Made by a program: the position numbers and the translations under genes. DNA of 64,000 nucleotides from positions 50,558 to 114,557 of the forward strand of contig CAWJBZ010000002.1 of NCBI GenBank assembly GCA_963841325.1. Direction: 5' to 3'. The number at the start of each line of letters is the position of its first letter. The stretch's first letter is position 1. The DNA comes from CAVPPA01 sp963841325. Lineage in GTDB: Bacteria; Patescibacteriota; Saccharimonadia; Saccharimonadales; UBA4665. Of this stretch, positions 52,367 through 61,468 are shown one piece after another. Under the pieces are notes generated by a model that saw nothing but the letters and a program-made list of their open reading frames with translations, did no database searches and was not told where the DNA came from.

Positions 52367-53414
52367 GATCTGTTGCCGGTTTAGGTTTAGCATGTAAATT
52401 TTTGTGATAAAGCACATAACCCGGAGGTAATTGCAGTAGAGTGTTAAGAACACGATACATAACTGTTACCGGCAAACTTAATCTTGCTGGGATGCCCGTT
52501 ACCACTAATACCGCAGTCATTAGAGCCTCATAAATACCAGTTCCACCAGGCAGAACAGAAATAAGGCCAGCAAAGTTAGCTATAGCATAAGCTAAAATGA
52601 TTGCGCCCACATCAACATAGGCACCAAATGCAACATAGACTACATAGATTACTGATATTTCAGTAACATTAGCCATAACTGACCACCAGAAAGGCTGCTT
52701 TAACTCCTGATAGCGTGACCGAATTAGTTTATAGTTAGTGTGAAAATCTTCAAAAAGTAACTGTGCTTTATTGATATTAAAAGTTTCAGGACGATCGGGT
52801 TTAACAAAACGGATAATTAGATTTATAAATTTTGTTAACCCAGTTGAAAAAGTGTTGATTCTAGATTTACTACCTATTACATAGACAAATATAATCGTGC
52901 CAACCAGTAAAAGCATAGTCAGTGAGCCACCAATTAAAATAGTGAAGTCATTCACCCTGCCCATGATAGTCAATATCAACATGCCGATAAGTAATAGTGG
53001 TTCGAAGGCAATAAAATACATCATTAATTTCATTGTCTGAATCAAAGCCGCTTTGGTGCCACGAATTCCAAAACTCCGTAATCTAAAACTAAAATAGGAT
53101 ATTCCAGATACTCCACCGCTGGGGAATACGTGATTTACAAAATTAAGCTCTAGTGACAATTTTATAAGATTAGAGTATGAAATGTCTTCATCCACAACAG
53201 TAAACAGTCCCTGGTAAAGTCTGGCTTGTGCATGATAATTAAGGGCCTCGATGGGTATAATTAGAATTAGTACCCAAGCTCTGACTTTTGTTAGGTTATC
53301 AAGAGTATCGACTAGCTGATGACGTATTGCAAATGCCAGAATGACTAATGCGGCAATAGTCGCTATATTTAACAACAGCTTCCACTGTCGTTTTAGAAAA
53401 GAGGTCTCACTCAT
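52359..53414 (-). CDS. multi-pass membrane protein of the lysylphosphatidylglycerol-synthase TM (UPF0104) family
   Basis: 351 residues from the ATG at 53414. About eight transmembrane helices. Family landmarks are LNFVNHVFPSGGVSGISYFSFRLR, and near the end ISVLPGGTGIYEALMTAVL. Such proteins act as lipid flippases or as the membrane half of MprF. No soluble transferase domain is attached. TATAAT lies 7 nt before the ATG, predicting a leaderless message, in a 49-bp divergent region shared with the Trm11-like gene. Confidence 0.85.
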   Translation of the reverse strand: MSETSFLKRQWKLLLNIATIAALVILAFAIRHQLVDTLDNLTKVRAWVLILIIPIEALNYHAQARLYQGLFTVVDEDISYSNLIKLSLELNFVNHVFPSGGVSGISYFSFRLRSFGIRGTKAALIQTMKLMMYFIAFEPLLLIGMLILTIMGRVNDFTILIGGSLTMLLLVGTIIFVYVIGSKSRINTFSTGLTKFINLIIRFVKPDRPETFNINKAQLLFEDFHTNYKLIRSRYQELKQPFWWSVMANVTEISVIYVVYVAFGAYVDVGAIILAYAIANFAGLISVLPGGTGIYEALMTAVLVVTGIPARLSLPVTVMYRVLNTLLQLPPGYVLYHKNLHAKPKPATDHG

Positions 53415-53421
53415 CGTTATT

Positions 53422-53456
53422 ATTATACTCAAAAATCATAGATCAGATTGTATACT
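53422..53456. promoter_or_regulatory. divergent leaderless promoter pair
   Basis: TATAAT on the - strand (53422-53427) lies 7 nt from the ATG at 53414, and TATACT on the + strand (53451-53456) lies 7 nt from the ATG at 53464. Only 49 bp separate the two start codons, and neither has a ribosome-binding site. Confidence 0.65.
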
Positions 53457-53463
53457 TAAAACA

Positions 53464-54675
53464 ATGAATGACAGTATTGCAGTATTGGGTCGTCAACCTG
53501 AATTAGGCTTTGCAGAATTAGAAAGTCTCTATGGAACAAGTAATGTTATCAGAGTCAACGAAAGGATTGCTCAAATTCATACCTCGGCAAATTCAGTCAA
53601 TTTCCAGCGGCTCGGAGGCACTATTAGACTCTGTAAAATACTTAATCTACTCAATACTACCGCTGACTGGGAAGATATTGTCGCGTTACTAGTAAACGAC
53701 ATACCAGCCAACACTGAACAGATGTCACCGGGTAAAATTCACTTGGGTTTAAGTGTTTACGGGATAAAACTTTCTCCAAAACAGATTTTAGCTGGTGGAT
53801 TACGTATTAAGAGGGCAATTTATGAATTAAATGGTCGTTCAGTACATTTGGTTCCCAATAACCAGACAGAACTAAACTCGGCTCAGGTGATACATAATAA
53901 ATTAATATCGAATAATGGTTGGGAATTAATAATTATTCGCGGCAGTAACAATACTATAATCGCTCAAACTATAAATATTCAGGATATTGAGAACTACGGA
54001 TTACGAGATTTTGGACGGCCTAAACGTAACCCAAGAGTTGGTATGTTGCCACCAAAATTAGCCCAAATTATCATTAATTTAGCTACCGGACCAGATAAAA
54101 GAGACATGACTAATCCAAAACAGACACCAAAAATTATTTTTGACCCCTTTTGTGGTACCGGTGTAGTACTTCAGGAAGCTGCATTAATGGGATATGCCAT
54201 ATACGGTAATGATATAGAGCCGCAAATGGTTGAGTCTACGAAACAAAACCTACAGTGGCTTGCCGATCGTTATAAACTAGACCTATCAGCAACTAAATTA
54301 GTGGTAGGTGACGCTACTAATTATCGCTGGGATCTTCCAATTGATTTTGTTGTTAGTGAAACCTATTTAGGCAGACCGTTCACTTCCCTACCATCCTCAG
54401 AAACATTAACCCAAACGGTATCGGATTGTAACGTTATAATTAAAAAGTTTTTAACAAATATCCATTCACAACTTAATACAGGGACGCGATTATGTCTAGC
54501 GGTACCGGCTTGGCAGATTAACAGCAATAAGTTTATTCACCTACCTCTTATTGACCACTTAAGAAGTATGGGATATAATCGGCTAAGTTTTGGGCAAACT
54601 CACAATAATAATTTAATTTATTATCGACCCGATCAGATTGTTGCCCGCGAACTACTTGTACTAAATAAGGGTTAA
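53464..54675 (+). CDS. Trm11-like RNA/DNA methyltransferase
   Basis: 403 residues from the ATG at 53464. The longer frame overlapping the divergent gene is rejected. The N-terminal half resembles a THUMP-containing region. The catalytic half has GLRDFGRPKRNPRVGMLPPKLAQIIINLA, motif I IFDPFCGTGVVLQEAALMGY and the acidic loop GNDIEPQMVE. The usual catalytic (D/N)PPY tetrapeptide position reads SETYLGRP, so the substrate or chemistry may differ from the tRNA m2G10 enzyme. TATACT precedes by 7 nt. Confidence 0.8.
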   Translation: MNDSIAVLGRQPELGFAELESLYGTSNVIRVNERIAQIHTSANSVNFQRLGGTIRLCKILNLLNTTADWEDIVALLVNDIPANTEQMSPGKIHLGLSVYGIKLSPKQILAGGLRIKRAIYELNGRSVHLVPNNQTELNSAQVIHNKLISNNGWELIIIRGSNNTIIAQTINIQDIENYGLRDFGRPKRNPRVGMLPPKLAQIIINLATGPDKRDMTNPKQTPKIIFDPFCGTGVVLQEAALMGYAIYGNDIEPQMVESTKQNLQWLADRYKLDLSATKLVVGDATNYRWDLPIDFVVSETYLGRPFTSLPSSETLTQTVSDCNVIIKKFLTNIHSQLNTGTRLCLAVPAWQINSNKFIHLPLIDHLRSMGYNRLSFGQTHNNNLIYYRPDQIVARELLVLNKG

Positions 54676-54724
54676 TCCCCAAATAGCTGTATTCAGATAA
54701 GCTTAAACCGAAAGGATTAATGAT

Positions 54725-54997
54725 ATGGCACACGTTAAAGCAGGTGCTACTTCCAAAAACGTCCATGACAGTCCAGGTCAACGCTTCGGTGTTAAATTAT
54801 TTGGCGGACAAAAAGTCAAAACAGGTCAAGTCATCGTTACACAATCAGGGTTAACTAAGCGAGCTGGTAAAGGAACAAAATTAAGTCGTAACTATACAAT
54901 TCATGCCAGCAAAGATGGTGTAGTTAACTTTACCAATCGAAAAGTCCGAACTTTTACCGGTAAAACTGTTTACCGTTCTGAAGTTTCCGTAGAGTAA
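54725..54997 (+). CDS. rpmA: 50S ribosomal protein L27
   Basis: A 90-residue L27 of normal length. It has GQRFGVKLFGGQKVKTGQVIV, RKAGTK-type motif RAGKGTKLSRNYTIHA, and ends FTGKTVYRSEVSVE. The N-terminus starts MAHVKAGATSKNV without the Firmicutes cleavable extension. AAAGGA lies 9 nt upstream. Its usual neighbour rplU (L21) is not here. Confidence 0.96.
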   Translation: MAHVKAGATSKNVHDSPGQRFGVKLFGGQKVKTGQVIVTQSGLTKRAGKGTKLSRNYTIHASKDGVVNFTNRKVRTFTGKTVYRSEVSVE

Positions 54998-55008
54998 ATT
55001 AATTCTAG

Positions 55009-55416
55009 TTATTTAATTCCTAGATGATATTTGATACGGTCTATAACGTCAGCTATAACAACTTGCGACTTAACCAGATAATCATCGACACCTAGAGAGT
55101 CTGCCCGTTCTTTGTCACTATCTTGACTGAGGGCAGTTAACATAATAATTTTTAGATTCGCTGTTTCAGGAGTATTTCGTAGTATATCAAGAACGTCAAA
55201 GCCACTAACTTTTGGCATCATGATATCGAGTAAAACTAGATCAGGATGATAACTTAAGGCGGCAGCAAGGGCGTCTTCTCCGTTTGCCACTCTGCGTACG
55301 TCAAATCCTTCAGCTTGCAGTCGTGTTTGATAGACACTAGCAATTGCATCATCATCTTCTACGAGTAATATGCGTTTAGGGTGTCCACTGAGTGTATTTG
55401 TATTCTGTTGATCCAT
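55009..55416 (-). CDS. stand-alone response regulator receiver
   Basis: A 135-residue complete receiver with acidic pocket LLVEDDDA, phosphoacceptor Asp64 in LVLLDIMMP, Thr in IMLTALS and Lys in YLVKSQVV. It has no output domain and no kinase gene nearby. It is 10 bp after pyrG on the same strand. Its sequence is close to the receiver part of the protein at 25022 (shared DVLDILRNT and LVKSQV stretches), so the two may share a kinase. Confidence 0.9.
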   Translation of the reverse strand: MDQQNTNTLSGHPKRILLVEDDDAIASVYQTRLQAEGFDVRRVANGEDALAAALSYHPDLVLLDIMMPKVSGFDVLDILRNTPETANLKIIMLTALSQDSDKERADSLGVDDYLVKSQVVIADVIDRIKYHLGIK

Positions 55417-55426
55417 AATGCTTAAG

Positions 55427-57064
55427 CTACCTTATTTCAGACTTTTTTGCAACTTGGGTACAAGCATGGATAAATCCTTTAAACATTGGGTGCGGACGGT
55501 TTGGGCGTGACTTAAATTCTGGATGAAATTGGCTAGCTATGAAGAATTGATGATTTGTGGCTTCTATAACTTCCACTAAACCAGTCTGCGGATTATGTCC
55601 AACTGCTCTAATTCCCCAAGATTCGTATTTATCCACATAACTTGAATTACACTCATATCGGTGGCGGTGCCGTTCTACGATGTTAGTCGTCCCATATAAT
55701 TTAGCCGCTAGACTATTCTTCTTAAGATGACATACATAATTACCTAGGCGCATTGTACCTCCAGTGTTTTCCTTGCCTTTCTGATCTTCCATGGTAGCGA
55801 TAACCGGATAAGGTGTATTTGGGTCAACTTCGGTCGTATTGGCTTTTACTAAACCTTTTTGACGGGCTGCGGCAATCACCGCCATATGTAGACCATAACA
55901 TAATCCAAGGTATGGCAGGTTGTGCTTTAGGGCATATGTTGCAGCCTTAATCTTGCCTTCGACACCCCTGCTACCAAAGCCGCCCGGTACAACTATGCCA
56001 TCAATTGCTGTCAATGTTGCTGTTAGTTCATCGTCCTGCATAGATTCAAGTTTAACGGCATCTACCCATCGAATATCAACTCCAACATCATTAACCCAAC
56101 CTGCAGCCTTTAATGCTTCGAAGACACATATATAGGTATCGGCGTTATCAAGATATTTAGCAACTACGCCTATAGTTACCACACGATCATACTTTTTAGT
56201 AGCCCGGACTACTACTTCCTTCCAGGTTGCTAGTTTGGGTTTCCTCGCTCCTAAGTCAAGCCGTTTTAATATGACCTTACTCATCCCCTCCTTTTCCAGT
56301 GTCAGGGGTACTTCATAAATTGTTTCAGCATTGGGCAAAAGGGCTATGGCTTCTTCTGGAACACCACAAAATAAACTCAGTTTGTGCACGGCTGCATTAG
56401 GAGCTGGTTTCTCACTACGAGCAATTAATATATCGGGTGCAATACCTAATGCGCGTAGTTCTCGAACAGAATTTTGAGCTGGTTTGGTCTTGATTTCTTG
56501 ACTGGCCTCGAGAAACGGTAGATAAACAACATGGACATAAAGACAATTTTCACGCCCGACTTTTAAGCCAAACTCGCGAATTGCCTCTATAAAAGAAAGG
56601 CTTTCGTAGTCACCAATGGTACCCCCAATTTCAATAATCTGTACATCAAACCCCACACTAGCTTCGGCTATATATTGTTGAATTGCACTAGTCACGTGCG
56701 GGATGATCTGTACAGAATTACCGTCGAATTGACCTAATCTTTCGGCTTGGATTACTCCCAAAAGTACACGACCGCTCATTAGTGAACTTTTTTGGGTCAA
56801 TTCTTCATCTATAAAACGTTCATAGTGACCGAGATCCAGATCAGTTTCAGCCCCGTCTTTAGTAACAAAACACTCCCCGTGTTCACGGGGATTTAACAAT
56901 CCAGCATCAACATTTAAATAAGGATCGCATTTTTGTAAGTTTACTTTAAGACCGCAGGCTTTTAATAGATTTCCAATAGAGGAAGCTGTAATACCCTTTC
57001 CTAACCCGGAAAGTACACCACCGGTTATAAAGATATATTTGGTAGGCTTAGCCACCTGAAACAC
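55427..57064 (-). CDS. pyrG: CTP synthase
   Basis: A 545-residue amidotransferase that converts UTP to CTP. The synthetase domain starts TKYIFITGGVLSGLGKGITASS and has the DPYLNVDAG and IEIGGTIGDYES motifs. The glutaminase domain has GGFGSRGVEGK, the nucleophile Cys in LGLCYGLHMA and the His/Glu pair in SQFHPEF. The catalytic GLCYG replaces the usual GICLG with a Tyr. The start is GTG at 57064, or GTG at 57055, which has the better-placed AGAGG. Confidence 0.96.
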   Translation of the reverse strand: MFQVAKPTKYIFITGGVLSGLGKGITASSIGNLLKACGLKVNLQKCDPYLNVDAGLLNPREHGECFVTKDGAETDLDLGHYERFIDEELTQKSSLMSGRVLLGVIQAERLGQFDGNSVQIIPHVTSAIQQYIAEASVGFDVQIIEIGGTIGDYESLSFIEAIREFGLKVGRENCLYVHVVYLPFLEASQEIKTKPAQNSVRELRALGIAPDILIARSEKPAPNAAVHKLSLFCGVPEEAIALLPNAETIYEVPLTLEKEGMSKVILKRLDLGARKPKLATWKEVVVRATKKYDRVVTIGVVAKYLDNADTYICVFEALKAAGWVNDVGVDIRWVDAVKLESMQDDELTATLTAIDGIVVPGGFGSRGVEGKIKAATYALKHNLPYLGLCYGLHMAVIAAARQKGLVKANTTEVDPNTPYPVIATMEDQKGKENTGGTMRLGNYVCHLKKNSLAAKLYGTTNIVERHRHRYECNSSYVDKYESWGIRAVGHNPQTGLVEVIEATNHQFFIASQFHPEFKSRPNRPHPMFKGFIHACTQVAKKSEIR

Positions 57065-57121
57065 CTCTTCCTGTATTAGTTTTAATGCTACCTTATTATG
57101 TCTAACTTTAGCAAGACTATA

Positions 57122-58354
57122 TTAGTGTGTGTTGAGGTAGGTTTCAGCAGCCAACAGTTGATTGTCGCTTGTAGAGGTACTTGAACTACTTTGATTAACG
57201 ATTTGGTCGGGGGTAATTCCTTTATGATTAATGTTTTGTCCGTTTGGACGATACCAACTCGCAACAGTTACCTTAAGCTCGCTACCGTCTGAAAAATTAA
57301 TGAGTTGTTGTACAACCCCTTTTCCGAAGCTCTTCGTCCCAATCAACCAAGCTGCCCCATTATCATGTAGCGCTCCGGCAGTAATTTCACTAGCTGATGC
57401 TGTGCCGCTATCAATTAATACAACTGTCGGTATCCCATTTAAGAGGTTATCTCCGGTCGCCGTATATGTTTGATCACCGATTGTACCTTTTTCTTGTACT
57501 ACCGTATCACCGGACGGCAACCAAAGACTGGAAACATTAACCGCTGCATCAAGTAAACCACCAGGATTACCCCGTAAATCTAATATTATTCCCTTTACAT
57601 TAGCTTGCTTAAACTGTTCAGCAGCCTGTTTGGCTAGACTAGAGGTATCATCTGAGAACGTACTAATTTGGATGTAGCCAATATTGCCCGATAAAATTTT
57701 AGTGGTTACGCTGGGAAGTTGAATATTTTCTCTGGTTATAGTAAACGTTAATGTCTGTGATTGATTGCGTAAAATTCCAAGGGTTACTTTTGTATTTTGA
57801 GGGCCGCGTATTTCATTTGCTGCTGCATCAAGTGATAGATTACTGGTATCTTGACCATTTATGCTGGTAATAATATCTTGCGGCTTAAGACCGGCTTTGT
57901 AGGCTGGAAACCCATTGATCGGAGAAATTATTATTAAGTTACCGTTACTGTCTTTGTCAAGTTCCACACCAATACCAGAAAAAGAGTTATTAAGCTCATC
58001 GCTAAAATCTTTTGCTTCAGATGGCGTAAAGTACTCAGTATAGGGGTCATTGGTAGCTTGAGCTAAACCCGCTTTAAGACCATCCAAAAGTTGTTCAGAT
58101 GTCAGTTTACCGTCATAATTTTGTATTAGTGCATCGTAAACACGGGTTACACTTGCATAGTTTAATTGGGCTGGAAGACCTTTATTAACGCTTTGTGTAG
58201 GCGATAAAAAGTTAATTTGTATTCGTCCATCACCTACTTGTATACCAAGGAAAAATATTATCGCCACAATTAGCAGACCAACTGAAGCGCGCAGCCATAA
58301 ATTTCTCCAAATCAATGTTAAAAAAGTTTTAATAGTTTTTAAGAGTCTTTTCAT
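57122..58354 (-). CDS. S41-family C-terminal processing protease
   Basis: 410 residues from the ATG at 58354 (a GTG at 58384 is also in frame). One N-terminal transmembrane helix (ASVGLLIVAIIFFLG), a PDZ domain (FSGIGVELDKDSNGNLIIISPINGFPAYKAGL) and the S41 domain with nucleophile Ser in IDSGTASASEI and general base Lys in GTKSFGKGVVQ. It cleaves extracytoplasmic substrates. Next to the PcsB-like hydrolase and FtsEX it may regulate wall hydrolysis, as CtpA-type proteases do elsewhere (inference). Confidence 0.94.
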   Translation of the reverse strand: MKRLLKTIKTFLTLIWRNLWLRASVGLLIVAIIFFLGIQVGDGRIQINFLSPTQSVNKGLPAQLNYASVTRVYDALIQNYDGKLTSEQLLDGLKAGLAQATNDPYTEYFTPSEAKDFSDELNNSFSGIGVELDKDSNGNLIIISPINGFPAYKAGLKPQDIITSINGQDTSNLSLDAAANEIRGPQNTKVTLGILRNQSQTLTFTITRENIQLPSVTTKILSGNIGYIQISTFSDDTSSLAKQAAEQFKQANVKGIILDLRGNPGGLLDAAVNVSSLWLPSGDTVVQEKGTIGDQTYTATGDNLLNGIPTVVLIDSGTASASEITAGALHDNGAAWLIGTKSFGKGVVQQLINFSDGSELKVTVASWYRPNGQNINHKGITPDQIVNQSSSSTSTSDNQLLAAETYLNTH

Positions 58355-58460
58355 GCAATATGTATTCCCCTCAAAATACTTCACTAGCAGACGTCTCAGA
58401 AAGCATAATCATTATTATACTGCTTGGCTCTGAAACCTTACTGTAAACGCTTAAGAATGG

Positions 58461-59732
58461 CTATTGTGGATTAATAAACATTAGGTAGCTAGTCGGCCAA
58501 AAGTCATACATAAAATGACCTGCTTCATCTTCGTTCATGCTAGCTACTAACACATCGTCACCAGGCACCGTTACGCCTTGATAGGTTTGACCCGGTAGTG
58601 CCTTAACAATCATCACGTGCCCATAATAGCCACCGTGCAAACTCGGAACTGGTGCAATTGTGGCACTAGATGGCTCAATACCTAGAGCACCAACTTCTAC
58701 ACTTGTATTCCAAGTAGTAACAGGATAGTTACTATTTTCCCACCACCACCCCGCATCTGCATCACCAAAGATTCGGAAACCACTTTGTCCTTCTTGAGTC
58801 ACAAAATACCAGTAAGCATACGAGGTACACTCTCGATTAGGAAAATCCCAAGGATCAAGGATAGAATCTTGAGGGGCGTTACACAGACTCATCGGATAGC
58901 CTCCGTTGCCATAACCTATGTCGCAAGCACCACCTGAGCCCCCACTAGCTGTAATGTCGACAATACTAGCTACTGAAGCGTTAGCAGCTGCCTGTTCTGC
59001 TCGAAGTTGCGCAATTTCATTGTTATCGGCTTGAATTTGTTGATTATAATTTGATTGTTGATCTTGATTCATTGCCAGTAATTGGCTCTGTTGAGACTCA
59101 TCGCCATTTAGCTGATTTTGTTGGTCTTGTTCGGTGACTATAAACTGTTGAACTTGTGTTTGCTGAGCTTCTAATTGATTTTCCAAATCGGTAATCTGAG
59201 TTATCTCACTTTGAATTTTATCTTGAACGGCATTACGATAAGTTTCGGCATCCACAAAATCACTTAGACTTTTACTGGTCGCTAACATCTCAAGAGTAGA
59301 CATTTGACCATTAACATACATGGCAGTAATATCATCGCCAAGTACTAACTTTTCTTGAGCTAATTGAGCTTGATCAGAAATTATCTGTTGTTGAATTTGA
59401 GCTTGCTTGGCTTGGTTAGCGGCAATAGCCGATTGTATGCCGACAATTTGTTGTTGCAAAATATTAATTGCATCCTGATAGCTATTAGCCTGAAGTTGTA
59501 AACCGTTAAGAGCGCCTTGAGCTTGAGAGTTTTCGTTGTTTAGATTATTAATCTGTTGCTGGTAGCTGTCTGCTCGAACTATAGTAACAAAAACCACGCC
59601 AGCAACTAACAATACCGCTACTGCAAGTGCGGTACGGCTCTTAAACCAACCTGTTATAGGCAAGGAGTGCCATTTATTTTTTTGCATTTTGGTTTTGTTT
59701 AAACCTATTCGAAGCCTACCATATCTAGACAT
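58461..59732 (-). CDS. PcsB-like peptidoglycan hydrolase: coiled coil plus CHAP domain
   Basis: A 423-residue protein. One N-terminal hydrophobic segment or signal anchor (~33-52), a long Gln-rich coiled coil (~55-250, QQINNLNNENSQAQGALNG onward), a short linker with a Cys, and a C-terminal CHAP domain with the catalytic Cys in PNRECTSYAYWY and His in YYGHVMIV. This layout is that of PcsB/CwlO hydrolases, whose coiled coil is activated by FtsX. ftsX lies 60 bp upstream. TACATT lies 7 nt before the ATG, so it has its own leaderless promoter. Confidence 0.88.
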   Translation of the reverse strand: MSRYGRLRIGLNKTKMQKNKWHSLPITGWFKSRTALAVAVLLVAGVVFVTIVRADSYQQQINNLNNENSQAQGALNGLQLQANSYQDAINILQQQIVGIQSAIAANQAKQAQIQQQIISDQAQLAQEKLVLGDDITAMYVNGQMSTLEMLATSKSLSDFVDAETYRNAVQDKIQSEITQITDLENQLEAQQTQVQQFIVTEQDQQNQLNGDESQQSQLLAMNQDQQSNYNQQIQADNNEIAQLRAEQAAANASVASIVDITASGGSGGACDIGYGNGGYPMSLCNAPQDSILDPWDFPNRECTSYAYWYFVTQEGQSGFRIFGDADAGWWWENSNYPVTTWNTSVEVGALGIEPSSATIAPVPSLHGGYYGHVMIVKALPGQTYQGVTVPGDDVLVASMNEDEAGHFMYDFWPTSYLMFINPQ

Positions 59733-59792
59733 ACTTGTAAATGTACCCCCACTTGTTAACAGCTAATGAAATGGGTTTTGATTTTAATAGTT

Positions 59793-60740
59793 TTAGCGCG
59801 ATTTAAATTTAAGATACCGTCTGGTCGCAATAACAGAAGATACGGCTCCAATAACTATACCGAGTGCCAGCTGAAGTGTCAAAAGTAATACGAAATTACC
59901 ATAAAAATAGTTGTTTGCATAGTTAATATCGAGCAATCCAAAGCTGCTTGCCTGCAGGGCTGATGATGCAACTACAAAAACTAGATCTATTAGCATCACT
60001 GATATTAGTGCTGATAATATGCCGTAAATGATACTTTCAACAATAAATGGACCTCGGATATACCAGGTACTGGCGCCCAGTAAACGCATAATTTGAATTT
60101 CATCGCGACGATTAAAAATCGCCATCTGAATTGTATTAAATATAATTAATACTGAGACTAGAGCAAACAAAATTACCGCTACTACACCAACCTGCTTAAG
60201 TATGTTGGTGGCATGAGCAATCTGGTTGATTGCTATTTTCTGGTCTCCTGAATACGAAGTACCGGCTTGAGAATTTTCTAGCTGAATCGTGGATTGTTCG
60301 TTTAATATCTTTTGAATTTGATCAATATGATCAGGGTTAACCGGATCAATTTGGATTGAAGCTGGTAAGGGATTACCCGTTTCATCAATAGCAGTTAATA
60401 AAGCCTTGTTATTGGCGTTTTCAGTTTTATATTCAGCAAGGGCTTGATCTTTTGAAACATAATTAACTCTTTTTACTTCTGAAAGTTTTTGGAGCTCATT
60501 TATTAAATTATTACTCTGTTGAGTAGTTACGGAATCATTTAAATATATTGAGATATTAATCTTATTTTCAATTTGGGTAATGCTGTAGTTCATGGTTGAA
60601 CTAGTAACTACTGAGAACAGGACAATGGTAAGCGTTACTACCATCACCGCTATGGCTGCAACAGCTAAACTAGCATTTCTTAAAAAACTAGTGATACCGG
60701 CTTGAATTACTCGACTAAATGTTATTACTTTTCGTCTCAT
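59793..60740 (-). CDS. ftsX: cell division protein FtsX
   Basis: A 315-residue protein with a cytoplasmic N-terminus, a first helix (ASLAVAAIAVMVVTLTIVLFSVV), an extracytoplasmic ECD (~55-170, ISIYLNDSVTTQQSNNLINEL) and three C-terminal helices with the conserved loop NRRDEIQIMRLLGAST. With FtsE it transmits ATP hydrolysis to the wall hydrolase outside. GGAAAG precedes the ATG. Spacing to ftsE is 9 bp. Confidence 0.95.
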   Translation of the reverse strand: MRRKVITFSRVIQAGITSFLRNASLAVAAIAVMVVTLTIVLFSVVTSSTMNYSITQIENKINISIYLNDSVTTQQSNNLINELQKLSEVKRVNYVSKDQALAEYKTENANNKALLTAIDETGNPLPASIQIDPVNPDHIDQIQKILNEQSTIQLENSQAGTSYSGDQKIAINQIAHATNILKQVGVVAVILFALVSVLIIFNTIQMAIFNRRDEIQIMRLLGASTWYIRGPFIVESIIYGILSALISVMLIDLVFVVASSALQASSFGLLDINYANNYFYGNFVLLLTLQLALGIVIGAVSSVIATRRYLKFKSR

Positions 60741-60749
60741 TGGTCTTTC

Positions 60750-61433
60750 CTACATCTCATACCCAGCATTAGCACGGTCACTTAAAATCTTGCCATGTTT
60801 GAGAGTTATTACTCGCCTTTTCAGTCTATTAACAATTTCTTGGTTATGGGTGGTCAGTAGTACTGTGGTGCCGTAACGATTAACCTTCTCGAGTACCCTT
60901 ATGACATCCCAGGCATATTTAAGATCAAGGTTTCCGGTTGGCTCATCTGCTATTAATATTTTAGGCTGTCGAGCTATCGCTCGAGCAATGGCAACTCGTT
61001 GACGTTCTCCGCCTGATAATTCAAGGGGCATATGTTTTTCCTTGCCTGTTAAATTTACTATCTCTAATACTCTTGGTACGGTATGTTGAATTTCCTGCCG
61101 ACCGGCACCAACAATTTCTAGGGCGAATGCAACATTTTCAAATACTGTTTTATTAGGCAAAAGCTTAAAGTCCTGAAAGACAACTCCAATTTTTCGTCTT
61201 AGTAGTGGAATATCCTTATCTTTGAGCTTGTCATAATCTATACCACCAACGATAATTTTGCCACTAGTTGGTCTTTCTTCTCGCGTCAAGAGGCGCATTA
61301 GGGTTGTCTTACCGGCTCCACTTTGACCAACAACTATTACAAACTCACTTGGTTCAACATGTAAACTAACACGATCTAAGGCAGCACCTAGGTCTTTATT
61401 GTAGGTTTTCGTTACCCTGTCTAAGAGGATCAT
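60750..61433 (-). CDS. ftsE: cell division ATP-binding protein FtsE
   Basis: 227 residues from the ATG at 61433. It has the first strand VTKTYNKDLGAALDRVSLHVEPSEF, Walker A GQSGAGKTTLMRLL, Q-loop VFQDFKLL, signature LSGGERQRVAIARAI, Walker B ILIADEPTGNLD and H-loop LLTTHN. The GERQ signature and overall pattern identify FtsE rather than another ABC ATPase. TATAAT lies 9 nt before the ATG. First gene of ftsE-ftsX. Confidence 0.96.
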   Translation of the reverse strand: MILLDRVTKTYNKDLGAALDRVSLHVEPSEFVIVVGQSGAGKTTLMRLLTREERPTSGKIIVGGIDYDKLKDKDIPLLRRKIGVVFQDFKLLPNKTVFENVAFALEIVGAGRQEIQHTVPRVLEIVNLTGKEKHMPLELSGGERQRVAIARAIARQPKILIADEPTGNLDLKYAWDVIRVLEKVNRYGTTVLLTTHNQEIVNRLKRRVITLKHGKILSDRANAGYEM

Positions 61434-61468
61434 TACCACTAAATTATACAGATAAACAGCGTAAGCGT

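Noticed and set aside
57022..57064. Certain start codon for pyrG
   Set aside because: GTG at 57064 and GTG at 57055 are both plausible. The longer form is reported without a firm choice.
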